NCBI GenBank assembly: GCA_021849045.1 | Contig: JAJZTK010000030.1 | Span: forward strand, 1 to 33,619 | DNA from: Deltaproteobacteria bacterium | GTDB taxonomy: Bacteria; Desulfobacterota; Desulfuromonadia; Geobacterales; DSM-12255 | Direction of reading: 5' to 3' | Length of the DNA: 33,619 nucleotides | Part shown: positions 1-7,249 of the stretch, piece after piece | How the letters are laid out: every line of letters begins with the position of its first letter | Numbering within the stretch: the first letter of the stretch is position 1 | The notes under the pieces: generated by a model | What the model saw: the letters and a program-made list of their open reading frames with translations, nothing else | Told to the model about the DNA's origin: nothing | Databases searched by the model: none | Position numbers and translations under genes: made by a program

Positions 1-990
1 TTCGCCGTGCAGACGACCGACGCGTTGACGGTGAAGCCGTTGGTCAGGATCGCCGACTGGGTATCCGGGTTGGTGACCGTGATGTTACGGGCGCCAGTGG
101 TGGCGCCAGCGGCAATCGTGATGTTGGCGGTCAGTTGGGTAGCGCTGACAAAGGTGGTGGAGTTGACGGTGATGCCGGTGCCGCTGAAGGCGGTCGTGGC
201 GCCGCTCACGAAGTTCGTACCACCGATGGTGACGCTCAGGCTCGTGGCCCCCTGCGTGCCACTGTTCGGGGTGGCCGTGGTGACGGTCGGGGCCGGGTTG
301 CTCACGGTGGTGGTGGCCGTGATGTTGGCCGGTGCGGTATGTCCGGTGGCTGAGACCCCCAGGGTGGTGACATTGGAGGCGCCGTTGGCGGCCCCGGCCG
401 GGGCCGAGACGGTGAAGGTGGCGGTGCCGTTGGCACCGGGGGCAAGGGTCAGGGTCGTCGGGCTCAGCAGGCTGCTGGTGAAGACACCGGCGTTGTTGTC
501 CGATTTGGTCAGGGTGAAAACCGTGCTGGCGCAAGCAGCCGTATCGTTGTTGGTTACCGTGACTGTGTAGGTGGTGGCAGCGCCGCCGGAGGTGACCGTC
601 GACGAGGTCGGGGTCACCGAGATGGTCGGCGTGTTCGCCGTGCAGACTGCTGCCGGGTTGACGGTGAAGACGCCGGTGCCGGTGCCGGCCCCTGCATCCG
701 GATTGGTGACCGTTACGTTGAGTGCCCCGGTGGTGGCTCCGGCGGCAACAGTAACGGGAACCGTGATGGTTGTTGCGTTCACGACCGTGACAGCGCCGGT
801 GGTGACCCCGGTACCGCTGAAGGCGACCGCGGCACCGGACTGGAAGCCGGTGCCGGTTATGGTTACCGTGGTCGGGCCGGTTCCTTGCGCCATATTGTTC
901 GGCGATGTAGAGGTGACCGTGGGAGCCGGGGCTCCGGCCGCCGGCTTGAACACGGCGATGGCGCCGGCCCACCAATCGTTGGCGCCGGTA
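1..990 (-). repeat. In-frame 633-bp domain repeat inside the surface-protein gene
   Basis: The stretch beginning TTCGCCGTGCAGAC occurs at position 1 and again at 634, an offset of 633 bp or 211 codons. Similarity continues for more than 100 bp on both copies. Each unit encodes one TIG plus one NEW3-like domain. The copies have diverged (about two thirds identical by eye), so this is an old duplication, and the array probably continues left of the window. Confidence 0.7.
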
Positions 991-1688
991 CACCCCATGG
1001 TTGCCGGCCCGGCGGAGTTCGTGATGGAGTCGGCAAGACCGAGCTGCGTACCAAAGGCGGCAGTTTGCGCGTACATGGAGGCGTTGGTTCCGGTAACGGC
1101 ACTGAACGTTGAGGACGTGTTGTCGCCAAAGGCACCGATCCAGAGTTCGTTGGCCGCACTGCTCGTGGCCGTGCCGGTGCTGAGGGTGCTACTTGTGGAA
1201 CTGCTTCCGGCAGAAGCCGTAACGTCAAGCGGGCTCGTGGTGGCAATCCCCGAGTATTCAGCGACAACAGCGCCGTTATCCACCGCAGTACTGGTATAGG
1301 TCACCGTTGTCTGCCCGGCGGGGATGTTTGCCAGGTACCAGATCGAGACATACTGCGGACCACCGCTGACAACTATGTCTTTTGCCAGTGTCAGAGGCGT
1401 TGACCCGAGCTTAACGTTGGACACGTTGCCGGTCGTGGTCTGAATCCCGCCGATTACGACGACCAGAAGGTTTCCGGCATGGGTGGGCGCAATGGTGATC
1501 GTCCCAGCGGTGTTGGACCCGTTATTCAGAGTCACCGACTGTACCCGGGCAATCGCCGCCTCAGCATTCAGTGGCTTGTACCACCCCTTGTACATGAAGA
1601 TACTGGTCAGCAGGGTGAAGAGCAGAACGATGCTCCACTTGGCCCAGCGGCTCATCCCCCCGATCTTCCTGGCGATCACTTTTCCCAT
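1..1688 (-). CDS. Exported repeat surface protein with jelly-roll-like, TIG and NEW3-like domains (3' end missing)
   Basis: The frame opens at ATG 1688-1686 behind AAAGGAG and stays open for 562 codons to the left edge, so the C-terminus is outside the window. A basic N-terminus (residues 1-17) is followed by a hydrophobic segment (about 18-33) and an AEA motif near 42-44, which suggests a signal peptide or signal anchor. Residues about 46-250 form a Ser/Thr/Gly-rich beta domain with motifs such as VAEYSGI and ANELWIGAF, resembling lectin-like jelly-roll domains. Residues about 253-343 look like an IPT/TIG domain (SGAAVAFSGTGV). A NEW3-like segment follows (about 350-460, with a VCTANTP/TAAC cysteine pair), then a second TIG domain (about 462-555), then the start of another VCTA unit. 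It is probably a cell-surface or adhesin-like protein; ligand and function are unknown. Composition is typical of repeat surface proteins: very low in charged residues and rich in Thr, Ala, Gly and Val. Confidence 0.85.
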   Translation of the reverse strand, partial: MGKVIARKIGGMSRWAKWSIVLLFTLLTSIFMYKGWYKPLNAEAAIARVQSVTLNNGSNTAGTITIAPTHAGNLLVVVIGGIQTTTGNVSNVKLGSTPLTLAKDIVVSGGPQYVSIWYLANIPAGQTTVTYTSTAVDNGAVVAEYSGIATTSPLDVTASAGSSSTSSTLSTGTATSSAANELWIGAFGDNTSSTFSAVTGTNASMYAQTAAFGTQLGLADSITNSAGPATMGCTGANDWWAGAIAVFKPAAGAPAPTVTSTSPNNMAQGTGPTTVTITGTGFQSGAAVAFSGTGVTTGAVTVVNATTITVPVTVAAGATTGALNVTVTNPDAGAGTGTGVFTVNPAAVCTANTPTISVTPTSSTVTSGGAATTYTVTVTNNDTAACASTVFTLTKSDNNAGVFTSSLLSPTTLTLAPGANGTATFTVSAPAGAANGASNVTTLGVSATGHTAPANITATTTVSNPAPTVTTATPNSGTQGATSLSVTIGGTNFVSGATTAFSGTGITVNSTTFVSATQLTANITIAAGATTGARNITVTNPDTQSAILTNGFTVNASVVCTA

Positions 1689-1747
1689 GACATCAACTCC
1701 TTTACTTTACCGCAAGATATCCGTCTATGCATCATTGACCTGCCTGT

Positions 1748-1795
1748 GCCGGAACTCTAATGGCCAACAGACGGCCTTGCTGCAGAGTTACCGGC
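1748..1795 (-). other. Bulged hairpin in the leader of the surface-protein gene
   Basis: GCCGG-AACTCT (1748-1758) is complementary to AGAGTT-A-CCGGC (1784-1795), giving 11 base pairs with one bulged base. An inner GGCC (1762-1765) pairs with GGCC (1773-1776) around a 7-nt loop. It lies in the 117-bp gap between the DUF5659-like gene and the surface-protein gene, about 60 nt upstream of the latter's start. No T-run follows on either strand, so it does not look like an intrinsic terminator. It may be a regulatory or RNA-stabilising leader structure. Confidence 0.45.
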
Positions 1796-1805
1796 GACGT
1801 TGCAA

Positions 1806-2120
1806 TCATCTGAACCTGTTTCCACGCTGGCTGCTCCGCAGAGCGAAGATGGCCGAACGACAGGCCTTCAGGTTGCTGATATAGGTCGACAGCGAGGCGC
1901 TCTCGCCGGAGTAGAGCCGACCCATTTCGTCGGAGATCTTCCCGTGCACCTGGAAGGAGACCTTGCCGTCGGCCCCCTGCACCGGCTTGTATTTTATGCT
2001 CGGATCGAGGGTCACCAGTGCGGCTACCAGATAGCTGTCCTCAATGATGGATGTTTCCTGATCCTTGATAATGATTGTCTTGAAGCGTTTAGCTGTTTCC
2101 AGTTGCTCTGTGTTACCCAT
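1806..2120 (-). CDS. Small DUF5659-like protein
   Basis: This 104-residue protein starts at ATG 2120 behind GGTGAGG. It has no signal peptide. A central segment (SYLVAALVTL, then FQVHGKISDEMGRLYSGESA, then YISNLKACRSAIF) resembles the short DUF5659 domain, in which an aliphatic start is followed by an F-x-F-type strand and a terminal helix with a conserved R/K-S pattern. The match was made by eye and is tentative. It is 117 bp upstream of, and co-oriented with, the surface-protein gene, so co-transcription is possible. An operator-like dyad sits just upstream. The function is unknown. Confidence 0.65.
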   Translation of the reverse strand: MGNTEQLETAKRFKTIIIKDQETSIIEDSYLVAALVTLDPSIKYKPVQGADGKVSFQVHGKISDEMGRLYSGESASLSTYISNLKACRSAIFALRSSQRGNRFR

Positions 2121-2139
2121 GATGACCTCACCTTTTCCC

Positions 2140-2155
2140 GGAACGGAACCGTTCC
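2140..2155. promoter_or_regulatory. Operator-like palindrome upstream of the DUF5659-like gene
   Basis: GGAACGG-AA-CCGTTCC is a perfect 7-bp dyad around a 2-bp centre. It lies 20 bp upstream of the start codon at 2120 and just upstream of the ribosome binding site. It could be a repressor site or a short leader hairpin. No strong sigma-70 promoter was found beside it. Confidence 0.35.
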
Positions 2156-2301
2156 CGTAACTAACGATTATCTCTCAGCGAACACGAAGCCCGGAAGGTG
2201 ACTTCGTAATCGCAACGGATGCGACTCCATGTAACGAAACGCGTCACGAATGCTCTGCACGCCTTGGACGGAGCCGTGAAGAGACCGTCGTCAAATGATT
2301 A

Positions 2302-2479
2302 CCTGATTAGCACTAATCTTCCGCCCGCTTGAAAAAAATCCCCTCCCCCCTGGCGGGGGAGGGTGATGGTGGGGGGGAAGTTGCCACGAAGTCCGCTGGT
2401 TGCAGCTTCACCCACCCCCCCGCCCCCCTCCCGTCAAGGGAGGGGGAGAGTGTGTTGCGGAAGATTGGTACTAATCAGG
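2302..2479. mobile_element. MITE-like element with terminal inverted repeats and 8-bp target duplication
   Basis: The left end (2302-2324, CCTGATTAGCACTAATCTTC then CGC) and the reverse complement of the right end (2457-2479) match at 21 of 23 positions. The element is flanked by an exact direct repeat, AATGATTA, at 2294-2301 and 2480-2487, which is what an 8-bp target-site duplication would look like. The 178-bp interior has no coding capacity. It holds GC-rich arms (CCCTCCCCCC at left, GGGAGGGGGA at right) that are themselves inverted repeats, so the whole element can fold into a long hairpin. Mobilisation by an unlinked transposase is inferred. Confidence 0.7.
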
Positions 2480-2524
2480 AATGATTATGATTCAATGCGG
2501 ATTTTTAGTTGGAAAAACCTGGGA

Positions 2525-2857
2525 TCAAGCTGGTGGTGCCCGGGCGGGCAGTGATACGGGGGACGTTACTGATGCACAGGCAAAATGGACAACTTCATGC
2601 GGTGCAGGTGCAACCGGCGGCAGGAGAAGCTGCCATTTCAATGGGACAAGATTGACGAGTGCCTGAACCTTGTGCTTCGAATCATCGGCAACACAGGCCG
2701 AATTGTCGCTGCTCTCCAGGTGGGATTTCTTGAAATCGAAATGATAGTCGGAAAAATCGCAGGCATCCGCCAGCCTCCCGCCCAAAAAGGCGAGAACTAA
2801 CAGGAGCGGGAGAAACCAGTTTTTGAAGATACGTTGGGACATTGTGCGTGTGTCCAT
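2525..2857 (-). CDS. Small secreted protein of unknown function
   Basis: This 110-residue ORF begins with a convincing Sec signal peptide (NWFLPLLLVLAFLGGRLADA, cleavage near residue 32). A short mature region with CDFSDYHFDFKK follows, then a proline-rich tail (LLPPVAPAPHE, PARAPPA). There are three cysteines and several histidines in the mature part, so metal or redox binding is conceivable but not shown. Starts at ATG 2857 and ATG 2842 both lack a clear ribosome binding site. It ends 45 bp from the MITE-like element. No family was recognised. Confidence 0.5.
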   Translation of the reverse strand: MDTRTMSQRIFKNWFLPLLLVLAFLGGRLADACDFSDYHFDFKKSHLESSDNSACVADDSKHKVQALVNLVPLKWQLLLPPVAPAPHEVVHFACASVTSPVSLPARAPPA

Positions 2858-3027
2858 CGATTGCTGGCCGCTTTTGCGGGCCTATCGGGCAAGGCATTTT
2901 GCAAAAAATGCGCCACTCATAACGGGAGCCATCGAGAATCTTTCGTTAAAAAATCTGAAAGGAAAACGAATCGTACACCTTCGTTAGAGAAAAAACTACC
3001 CGGTTTACCACAACTGATTTCTGACGC

Positions 3028-3059
3028 TATCGGTCCTCGGCATCGAGTTCTGACCGATA
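3028..3059. repeat. Short inverted repeat upstream of the small secreted protein gene
   Basis: TATCGGTC (3028-3035) and GACCGATA (3052-3059) form a perfect 8-bp inverted repeat around a 16-nt centre in an AT-rich gene-free stretch (2858-3131). It could be a regulator site for the gene at 2857 or be fortuitous. Nothing else was recognised in this gap. Confidence 0.25.
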
Positions 3060-3131
3060 TACGCCAATTGGCAGATTATGAAAACACACTAACCGTTTTT
3101 TCGCCAAAAGCATGAAAACAGCCATGACCAT

Positions 3132-3482
3132 TCAATGAAACGTCGCCCGATAGGCCCACCAGCCCCCCATCCCGAAGATGGCCAACAGGACGATATGCTT
3201 GATGATCAGCATATTTCTCCGGGTTACTTCGGTCTGCTCGCCAAAAACATTGTCCACGTAGGTGAAGGTACGGCCGGCACCGGTAGCCAGGATCACGACA
3301 GCTGCAGCAAGCGAGTTCCAGAAAAAAAACCGCTCGATAACATTCAGCTGTGAGGAAAACTCCGGATACCTGGCCTGATATCCATGAAGAAAGTAGATCG
3401 CAATCAGGTCGGACACCCAGTAACCGGTCATGAAATCGTGAATAAATCCGTTCAGAACGATGGCGCTTTTTTTCAGGTTCAT
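3132..3482 (-). CDS. Small integral membrane protein, distantly CopD-like
   Basis: From the start chosen at ATG 3482 (MNLKKSAIVLNGFIHDF) the protein has 116 residues and about three membrane segments: around residues 5-30, a central ERFFFWNSLAAAVVILATGA and the C-terminal KHIVLLAIFGMGGWWAYR. Histidines lie at the edges of helices (FIHDF, FLHGY, IKHIV). This recalls CopD-like or cytochrome-b-like membrane proteins, but the resemblance is weak. The frame is open upstream to 3608 only through a TTG, and that extension is Pro-rich and not membrane-like. ATG 3497 is an alternative start. The ribosome binding site is weak for all of these. Confidence 0.55.
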   Translation of the reverse strand: MNLKKSAIVLNGFIHDFMTGYWVSDLIAIYFLHGYQARYPEFSSQLNVIERFFFWNSLAAAVVILATGAGRTFTYVDNVFGEQTEVTRRNMLIIKHIVLLAIFGMGGWWAYRATFH

Positions 3483-3915
3483 ATGCTGACCATCCATTTC
3501 TATTTCAAAATATTCCACAGGGATGGAGGTCCCCGGTAGGAAGCAACGAAGGGGCACCGATGAAGGCAACGATGGAATACCAGGCAGCCACCCTGGATCA
3601 GAGAGCAATCTTCCAAATCCCGGCAGCGGTTGTCAACGTAAAACCTTTCCTCCGGCAGATTACACGGCTGTCAAAATCCAGATTGCTCTTTACAAACGGC
3701 CCGGGCATGACTACGTTATTTAATGAGCAGTAGCCTCACCAGATACCACCGAGACCGCCATTCCTTTTTCGACCTCGCCACCTCTTCCGAGCCAACTACA
3801 TGCACTATATACATACACCGTATTGCCCAATTAATCGGCAACCGAGTACCCATGCAACTACCAGGGACTAATCATGTCTCGCTTATCAGCGCCGTCATGC
3901 ACCACAGCGCCTGAC
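3483..3915. other. Gene-free stretch
   Basis: About 430 bp separate the membrane-protein gene (leftward) from the LuxE-like gene (rightward). The short open frames here have no ribosome binding sites and no plausible protein character. It probably holds divergent control regions. The only signal recognised is the sigma-54-like site at its right end. Confidence 0.5.
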
Positions 3916-3929
3916 GGCACAAATATTGC
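3916..3929 (+). promoter_or_regulatory. Candidate sigma-54 (-24/-12) promoter of the LuxE-like gene
   Basis: The sequence CGGCACAAATATTGCG has GG at 3916-3917 and GC at 3928-3929, separated by exactly 10 bp. It fits the TGGCAC-N5-TTGC consensus except for C instead of T before GG. Transcription would start near 3941, about 50 nt before the start codon at 3992. No sigma-70 promoter of similar quality was found. An activator-binding site was not identified. Confidence 0.5.
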
Positions 3930-3991
3930 GTAGTTGGCACAAGTCATCAATCCAGCCACATCAACGAGTTGCTTGAACAGGAGATGTATCC

Positions 3992-5470
3992 ATGTCCACG
4001 AGTAACAGCACAAGTCATCGTCTGACCGAGGAGATCCTCGGCTTCATCGAAGCAGGGGTCGATGCCGAGCTTTCCGATGCCACGTTCAACGATTACTGCA
4101 TGCAGTTGTTCGCTCTGCACTACGAAACCAACAAGATTTTCCGGGAATTCTGCGATATCAAGAAAGTGGGGCCGGGCGACATCAATCGCTGGCAGGATGT
4201 CCCCATGGTCTACAACGACGTCTTCAAGACCCATCTGGTCGCCTCCTTCCCCCTGGAACAGTCGGTCATGGCCTGCCTGACAGGCGGCACCACCAGCCTC
4301 ACGCAGAGGGGACGCATCTTCCGTGACGAGGACGGCAAACGCCTGGTCTTTGGTGCCAACAGGATGATGACCGGGTCATATCTGTTCCCCGATTTCGAGG
4401 AGGGGAAGCGGTGCCGCATCCTGATCCTCGCCCCAAGTCCTGAGTTGGCCCCCTCCATGGGGATGGCAATCGGCATGGACCAGACGAGACAGGCATTCGG
4501 CACGACTGACAGCATGTTTCTCCTGGGCAAGACCGGCATCGATGTCAAGAATCTAATCAAGGCGTTACGCGAGGCGGAGGCGACCGGCGTGCCGGTGGCA
4601 CTGATCGGCGCCACGGCTGCCTACGTGTATTTCTTCCAGTCCTGTCGTCGCAAGAAGATGAAATTCAAGCTGCCACCCGGAAGCCGGATCTGCGATGGAG
4701 GCGGCTATCGGGGCCGTTTCGGCGTCGTCACCCGCGACGACTACTATGCCATGGTAAAGGAGATTCTCGACATACCGGAGACCCACTGCGTCAACGTGCT
4801 GGGAGAAGCGGAAACCGCCACCAACCTGTTTGACGATGCCCTGCGCCGCCATGTCAAGGGTCTCCCCCCGCGCAAACGCACCCGGCCGGTCCCTCCCTGG
4901 TCCCGCGTGCTGGCCATGAATATCGATGACCTGAGCCCCCTCCCGGATGGCGAAGTCGGCCTGCTGGCCCACTGGGATCTGGCCAACGTGCCGACGGTTC
5001 TGGCGGTCATCACGGACAACCTGGGGTACACGACCGACAACGGTACCGGCTGCGAAATGGTGGGCCGGGCCAAGATCGAGAACGGCAAGGTCTCGCCACT
5101 CCCTGACGAGGAACGCACCATGGGGCCGATGGGAGACTCGGGAATCTTCCGCATGCTGGAGGCGTACACCAACTTCTCCATTGACCTGAAGATGCGTTTC
5201 GCCAAGGATCTCAAGATGGAACCCGCTGTCCGTGAAGAGATCGAGGCCCGCCCGGGGTCAGTTGCCTCCTGCCCGCAGGTGGTGGACGAAATCCTGGTTG
5301 CGCAGGCCGACGCAGAAGCCGCCAAACTGCGCGACGCATCCCTGAACACATTCAAGGATCAGACCGAACGACCACTGGAGTGGTACGTCAAGGAAGCGGA
5401 GAAGCAGAAGCTGACGGACCATCCGGCAGGCCTGCAGTCGGAAAAGCAGGCGCAGCAAAAAAAGAAGTAA
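3992..5470 (+). CDS. LuxE/PaaK-like acyl-protein synthetase (adenylate-forming enzyme)
   Basis: This 492-residue protein starts at ATG 3992 behind ACAGGAGATG. It resembles the LuxE acyl-protein synthetase family, whose members activate a carboxylic acid with ATP and pass it on. Features seen are an N-terminal RWQDVPMVYNDVFK segment, a TGGTTS nucleotide loop (near residues 98-103) matching the SSGTTG motif, a VLGEAETATNLF segment at the YGxTE position, and GEVGLLAHWDLAN followed by TDNLG at the hinge motif. The C-terminus is lysine- and glutamine-rich. Canonical LuxE works with a LuxC acyl-CoA reductase and LuxD; neither is nearby, so the substrate is unknown. It may be co-regulated with the cheB gene 207 bp downstream, though a separate promoter is possible there. 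Confidence 0.75.
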   Translation: MSTSNSTSHRLTEEILGFIEAGVDAELSDATFNDYCMQLFALHYETNKIFREFCDIKKVGPGDINRWQDVPMVYNDVFKTHLVASFPLEQSVMACLTGGTTSLTQRGRIFRDEDGKRLVFGANRMMTGSYLFPDFEEGKRCRILILAPSPELAPSMGMAIGMDQTRQAFGTTDSMFLLGKTGIDVKNLIKALREAEATGVPVALIGATAAYVYFFQSCRRKKMKFKLPPGSRICDGGGYRGRFGVVTRDDYYAMVKEILDIPETHCVNVLGEAETATNLFDDALRRHVKGLPPRKRTRPVPPWSRVLAMNIDDLSPLPDGEVGLLAHWDLANVPTVLAVITDNLGYTTDNGTGCEMVGRAKIENGKVSPLPDEERTMGPMGDSGIFRMLEAYTNFSIDLKMRFAKDLKMEPAVREEIEARPGSVASCPQVVDEILVAQADAEAAKLRDASLNTFKDQTERPLEWYVKEAEKQKLTDHPAGLQSEKQAQQKKK

Positions 5471-5586
5471 TAAGGCAGAGCAACCTCCCGCTGATCAGCA
5501 CCCCGCACCGCTCCCACCAGCTGGATGCTGATCAGCTTTCCCGTCACTCAACATTTTCGGTTGTTGCCCCTCCCGGTTCGTACCTT

Positions 5587-5615
5587 TTGACCGTCACTGT
5601 AAAATAGATTACAAC
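5587..5615 (+). promoter_or_regulatory. Candidate sigma-70 promoter of cheB
   Basis: TTGACC (5587-5592) and TACAAC (5610-5615) are separated by 17 bp and lie about 60 bp upstream of the cheB start. If used, cheB is at least partly independent of the LuxE-like gene. Confidence 0.4.
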
Positions 5616-5677
5616 TGACTAACAAGTCTGCCGATAAGAAGAACTCTGTACCGACCAGATGAGGAGGGCAGGTCCTT

Positions 5678-6757
5678 TTGAAAAAGATCAGGGTGCTCAT
5701 TGTCGATGATTCGTTTCTCGTGTGCAAAACGCTCAGCGAGATCCTCACCTCGGACCCCCATATTGAGGTCATGGCGACCGCCGGCGACCCCATCACGGCA
5801 GCCAACAAGATCCGCGACGAACTGCCGGATGTCATGATCCTTGATGTGGAAATGCCCCGGATGGATGGCCTGACCTTTCTCCAGATGATCATGGCCCTCA
5901 GGCCGATCCCGGTGGTGATGTGCTCAAGCCATGTGGAACAAGGCTCGAAAACCGCGTTCAGGGCCATCGAGTACGGTGCGGTGGAACTCATCCACAAACC
6001 GCGCCTCGCTGTCAGACAGTTTATCGAAGAAGCGAAAATCAGGATCTGCGACATCGTCAAGGCAGCAGCCCAGACAAGGCCAACCTCAGCACTTCCCCAC
6101 TTTCCGCGCATGGAAGGGGAACCCAAGCTGACCGCAGATGTCATGCTCGACAAACCTGCCGCGCACGTTGTCCCCTTGATCAGCACCACAGAGAAAGTGG
6201 TGGTGGTCGGTGCATCAACCGGCGGCATCGATGCACTGCGGGCCGTTCTCCAGGAATTGCCCGCCGATGCGCCGGGGGTCGTAATCGTTCAGCATCTGCC
6301 GGAGCACTTCACCCACGACTTCGCCGCCCGGCTCGACTCCCTCTGTAAAATAAAGGTCAAGGAAGCCGAAAACAACGACCGGGTAATCCGGGGCCACGCC
6401 CTCATCGCCCCCGGCAACAGGCACACCCTGCTCAAGGAGGCCAGCGGCACCTATCACGTTGAGGTAAAAGACGGGCCACTGGTCTCGCGGCACCGGCCAT
6501 CGGTCGATGTACTATTCCGTTCTGCCGCCCGCTACGCCGGAAGCAATGCCGTGGGGGTGATCATGACCGGCATGGGAGACGATGGGGCAGCAGGCATGCG
6601 TGAGATGAAGGATGCCGGCGCCGCCACCATAGCCCAGGATGAAACGAGCTGTGCCGTCTTTGGTATGCCAAGGGAAGCGATCGCCCATGGCGGCGTTGAT
6701 ATCGTCGTGCCGCTGGAGCGGATCTCCAAGGAAGTCCTGCGGCTGTGCGCAGCATAA
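5678..6757 (+). CDS. cheB: CheB protein-glutamate methylesterase / response regulator
   Basis: This 359-residue protein starts at TTG 5678, eight bases after AGGAGGGC. CheB removes methyl groups from chemoreceptor glutamates (and deamidates glutamines) when phosphorylated by CheA. The N-terminal receiver domain (1-120) has D10, D11 and phospho-acceptor D56 in [13 protein letters not shown]. The C-terminal esterase domain keeps the triad: S180 in VVGASTGG, H206 in VQHLPEHF and D302 in [10 protein letters not shown], spaced as in the enteric enzyme. Both domains look intact. No cheA, cheW, cheR or receptor gene is in the window, so it is an orphan whose partner cluster lies elsewhere, or it acts outside chemotaxis. 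The neighbouring acyl-protein synthetase is an unusual companion. Confidence 0.92.
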   Translation: MKKIRVLIVDDSFLVCKTLSEILTSDPHIEVMATAGDPITAANKIRDELPDVMILDVEMPRMDGLTFLQMIMALRPIPVVMCSSHVEQGSKTAFRAIEYGAVELIHKPRLAVRQFIEEAKIRICDIVKAAAQTRPTSALPHFPRMEGEPKLTADVMLDKPAAHVVPLISTTEKVVVVGASTGGIDALRAVLQELPADAPGVVIVQHLPEHFTHDFAARLDSLCKIKVKEAENNDRVIRGHALIAPGNRHTLLKEASGTYHVEVKDGPLVSRHRPSVDVLFRSAARYAGSNAVGVIMTGMGDDGAAGMREMKDAGAATIAQDETSCAVFGMPREAIAHGGVDIVVPLERISKEVLRLCAA

Positions 6758-6823
6758 AGGGCCGACACAACTCCCCCACGATCAACCATATGCAGCACCG
6801 TTCCATCATCCTCAGGAGGAGAC

Positions 6824-7249
6824 ATGTCCGCGGCTTCTCTGGCTATTCTCACCGGCGCCCTCTTTCTTGCCGCCGCGCCTCACTCCGGTGAAATCGAGCA
6901 GCATATCGACCCGCAGTTGGCCTCCAGAGCTGAACGTATAGAAATTGTCAACGTCAATGGCACCTTCTCCCATATCGAATACCAAACAACGCCAAACCCC
7001 ATCGTTCCGGTAACGCCACCCCTCTCCGGATACACCATCGTCGATTCCAAGCTGATACCGTTCGGTCCATGCCCAGTCAACGGGCCAGAGCTGAGCCGCC
7101 CTGACAACCGTCCGTGCGGCTTTCTGCTTGATCTCGGCCGGGAAACCGCAGCACTCAACATCCTTCCTTTCGACAGGCTGGAGCTGGTCGGCACCGTTAC
7201 CGGCAGTTGGCAGATAGCCATGGCAGACACCAACCTTGCGCTGAAGTAA
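6824..7249 (+). CDS. Exported protein, probably a truncated remnant
   Basis: ATG 6824 follows a strong CAGGAGGAGAC ribosome binding site, 66 bp after cheB. The 141-residue product has a short signal peptide (SLAILTGALFLAAAP), then a beta-rich segment ending in FDRLELVGTVTGSWQIAMAD. That ending resembles the middle of a carbohydrate-binding-type fold rather than a natural C-terminus. The stop at 7247-7249 falls within a reading frame that continues one base over as a TPR protein (AEVKNAIAGKKYTRAELLL). The likeliest history is a deletion that joined the 5' part of one gene to the body of another. It may still be expressed as a short secreted protein. Confidence 0.5.
   Translation: MSAASLAILTGALFLAAAPHSGEIEQHIDPQLASRAERIEIVNVNGTFSHIEYQTTPNPIVPVTPPLSGYTIVDSKLIPFGPCPVNGPELSRPDNRPCGFLLDLGRETAALNILPFDRLELVGTVTGSWQIAMADTNLALK

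Noticed and set aside
7-1299. Long plus-strand open frames (187 and 242 residues) at the left edge
   Set aside because: They are antisense to the TIG/NEW3 surface protein, have Val/Ala/Pro-rich low-complexity sequence and no ribosome binding sites; the minus strand has real domain patterns.
1689-1805. GEMM-type (c-di-GMP/cGAMP) riboswitch
   Set aside because: The conserved core (GGGNCGCAAAGCC-like and the receptor strands) could not be found; only a generic bulged hairpin is present.
3483-3608. N-terminal extension of the CopD-like membrane protein
   Set aside because: The only far-upstream start is a TTG without ribosome binding site, and the extra residues are Pro/Ser-rich and break the helical pattern.
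3523-3914. Two small plus-strand frames before the LuxE-like gene
   Set aside because: There is no ribosome binding site and no protein-like composition, and they lie in probable control DNA.
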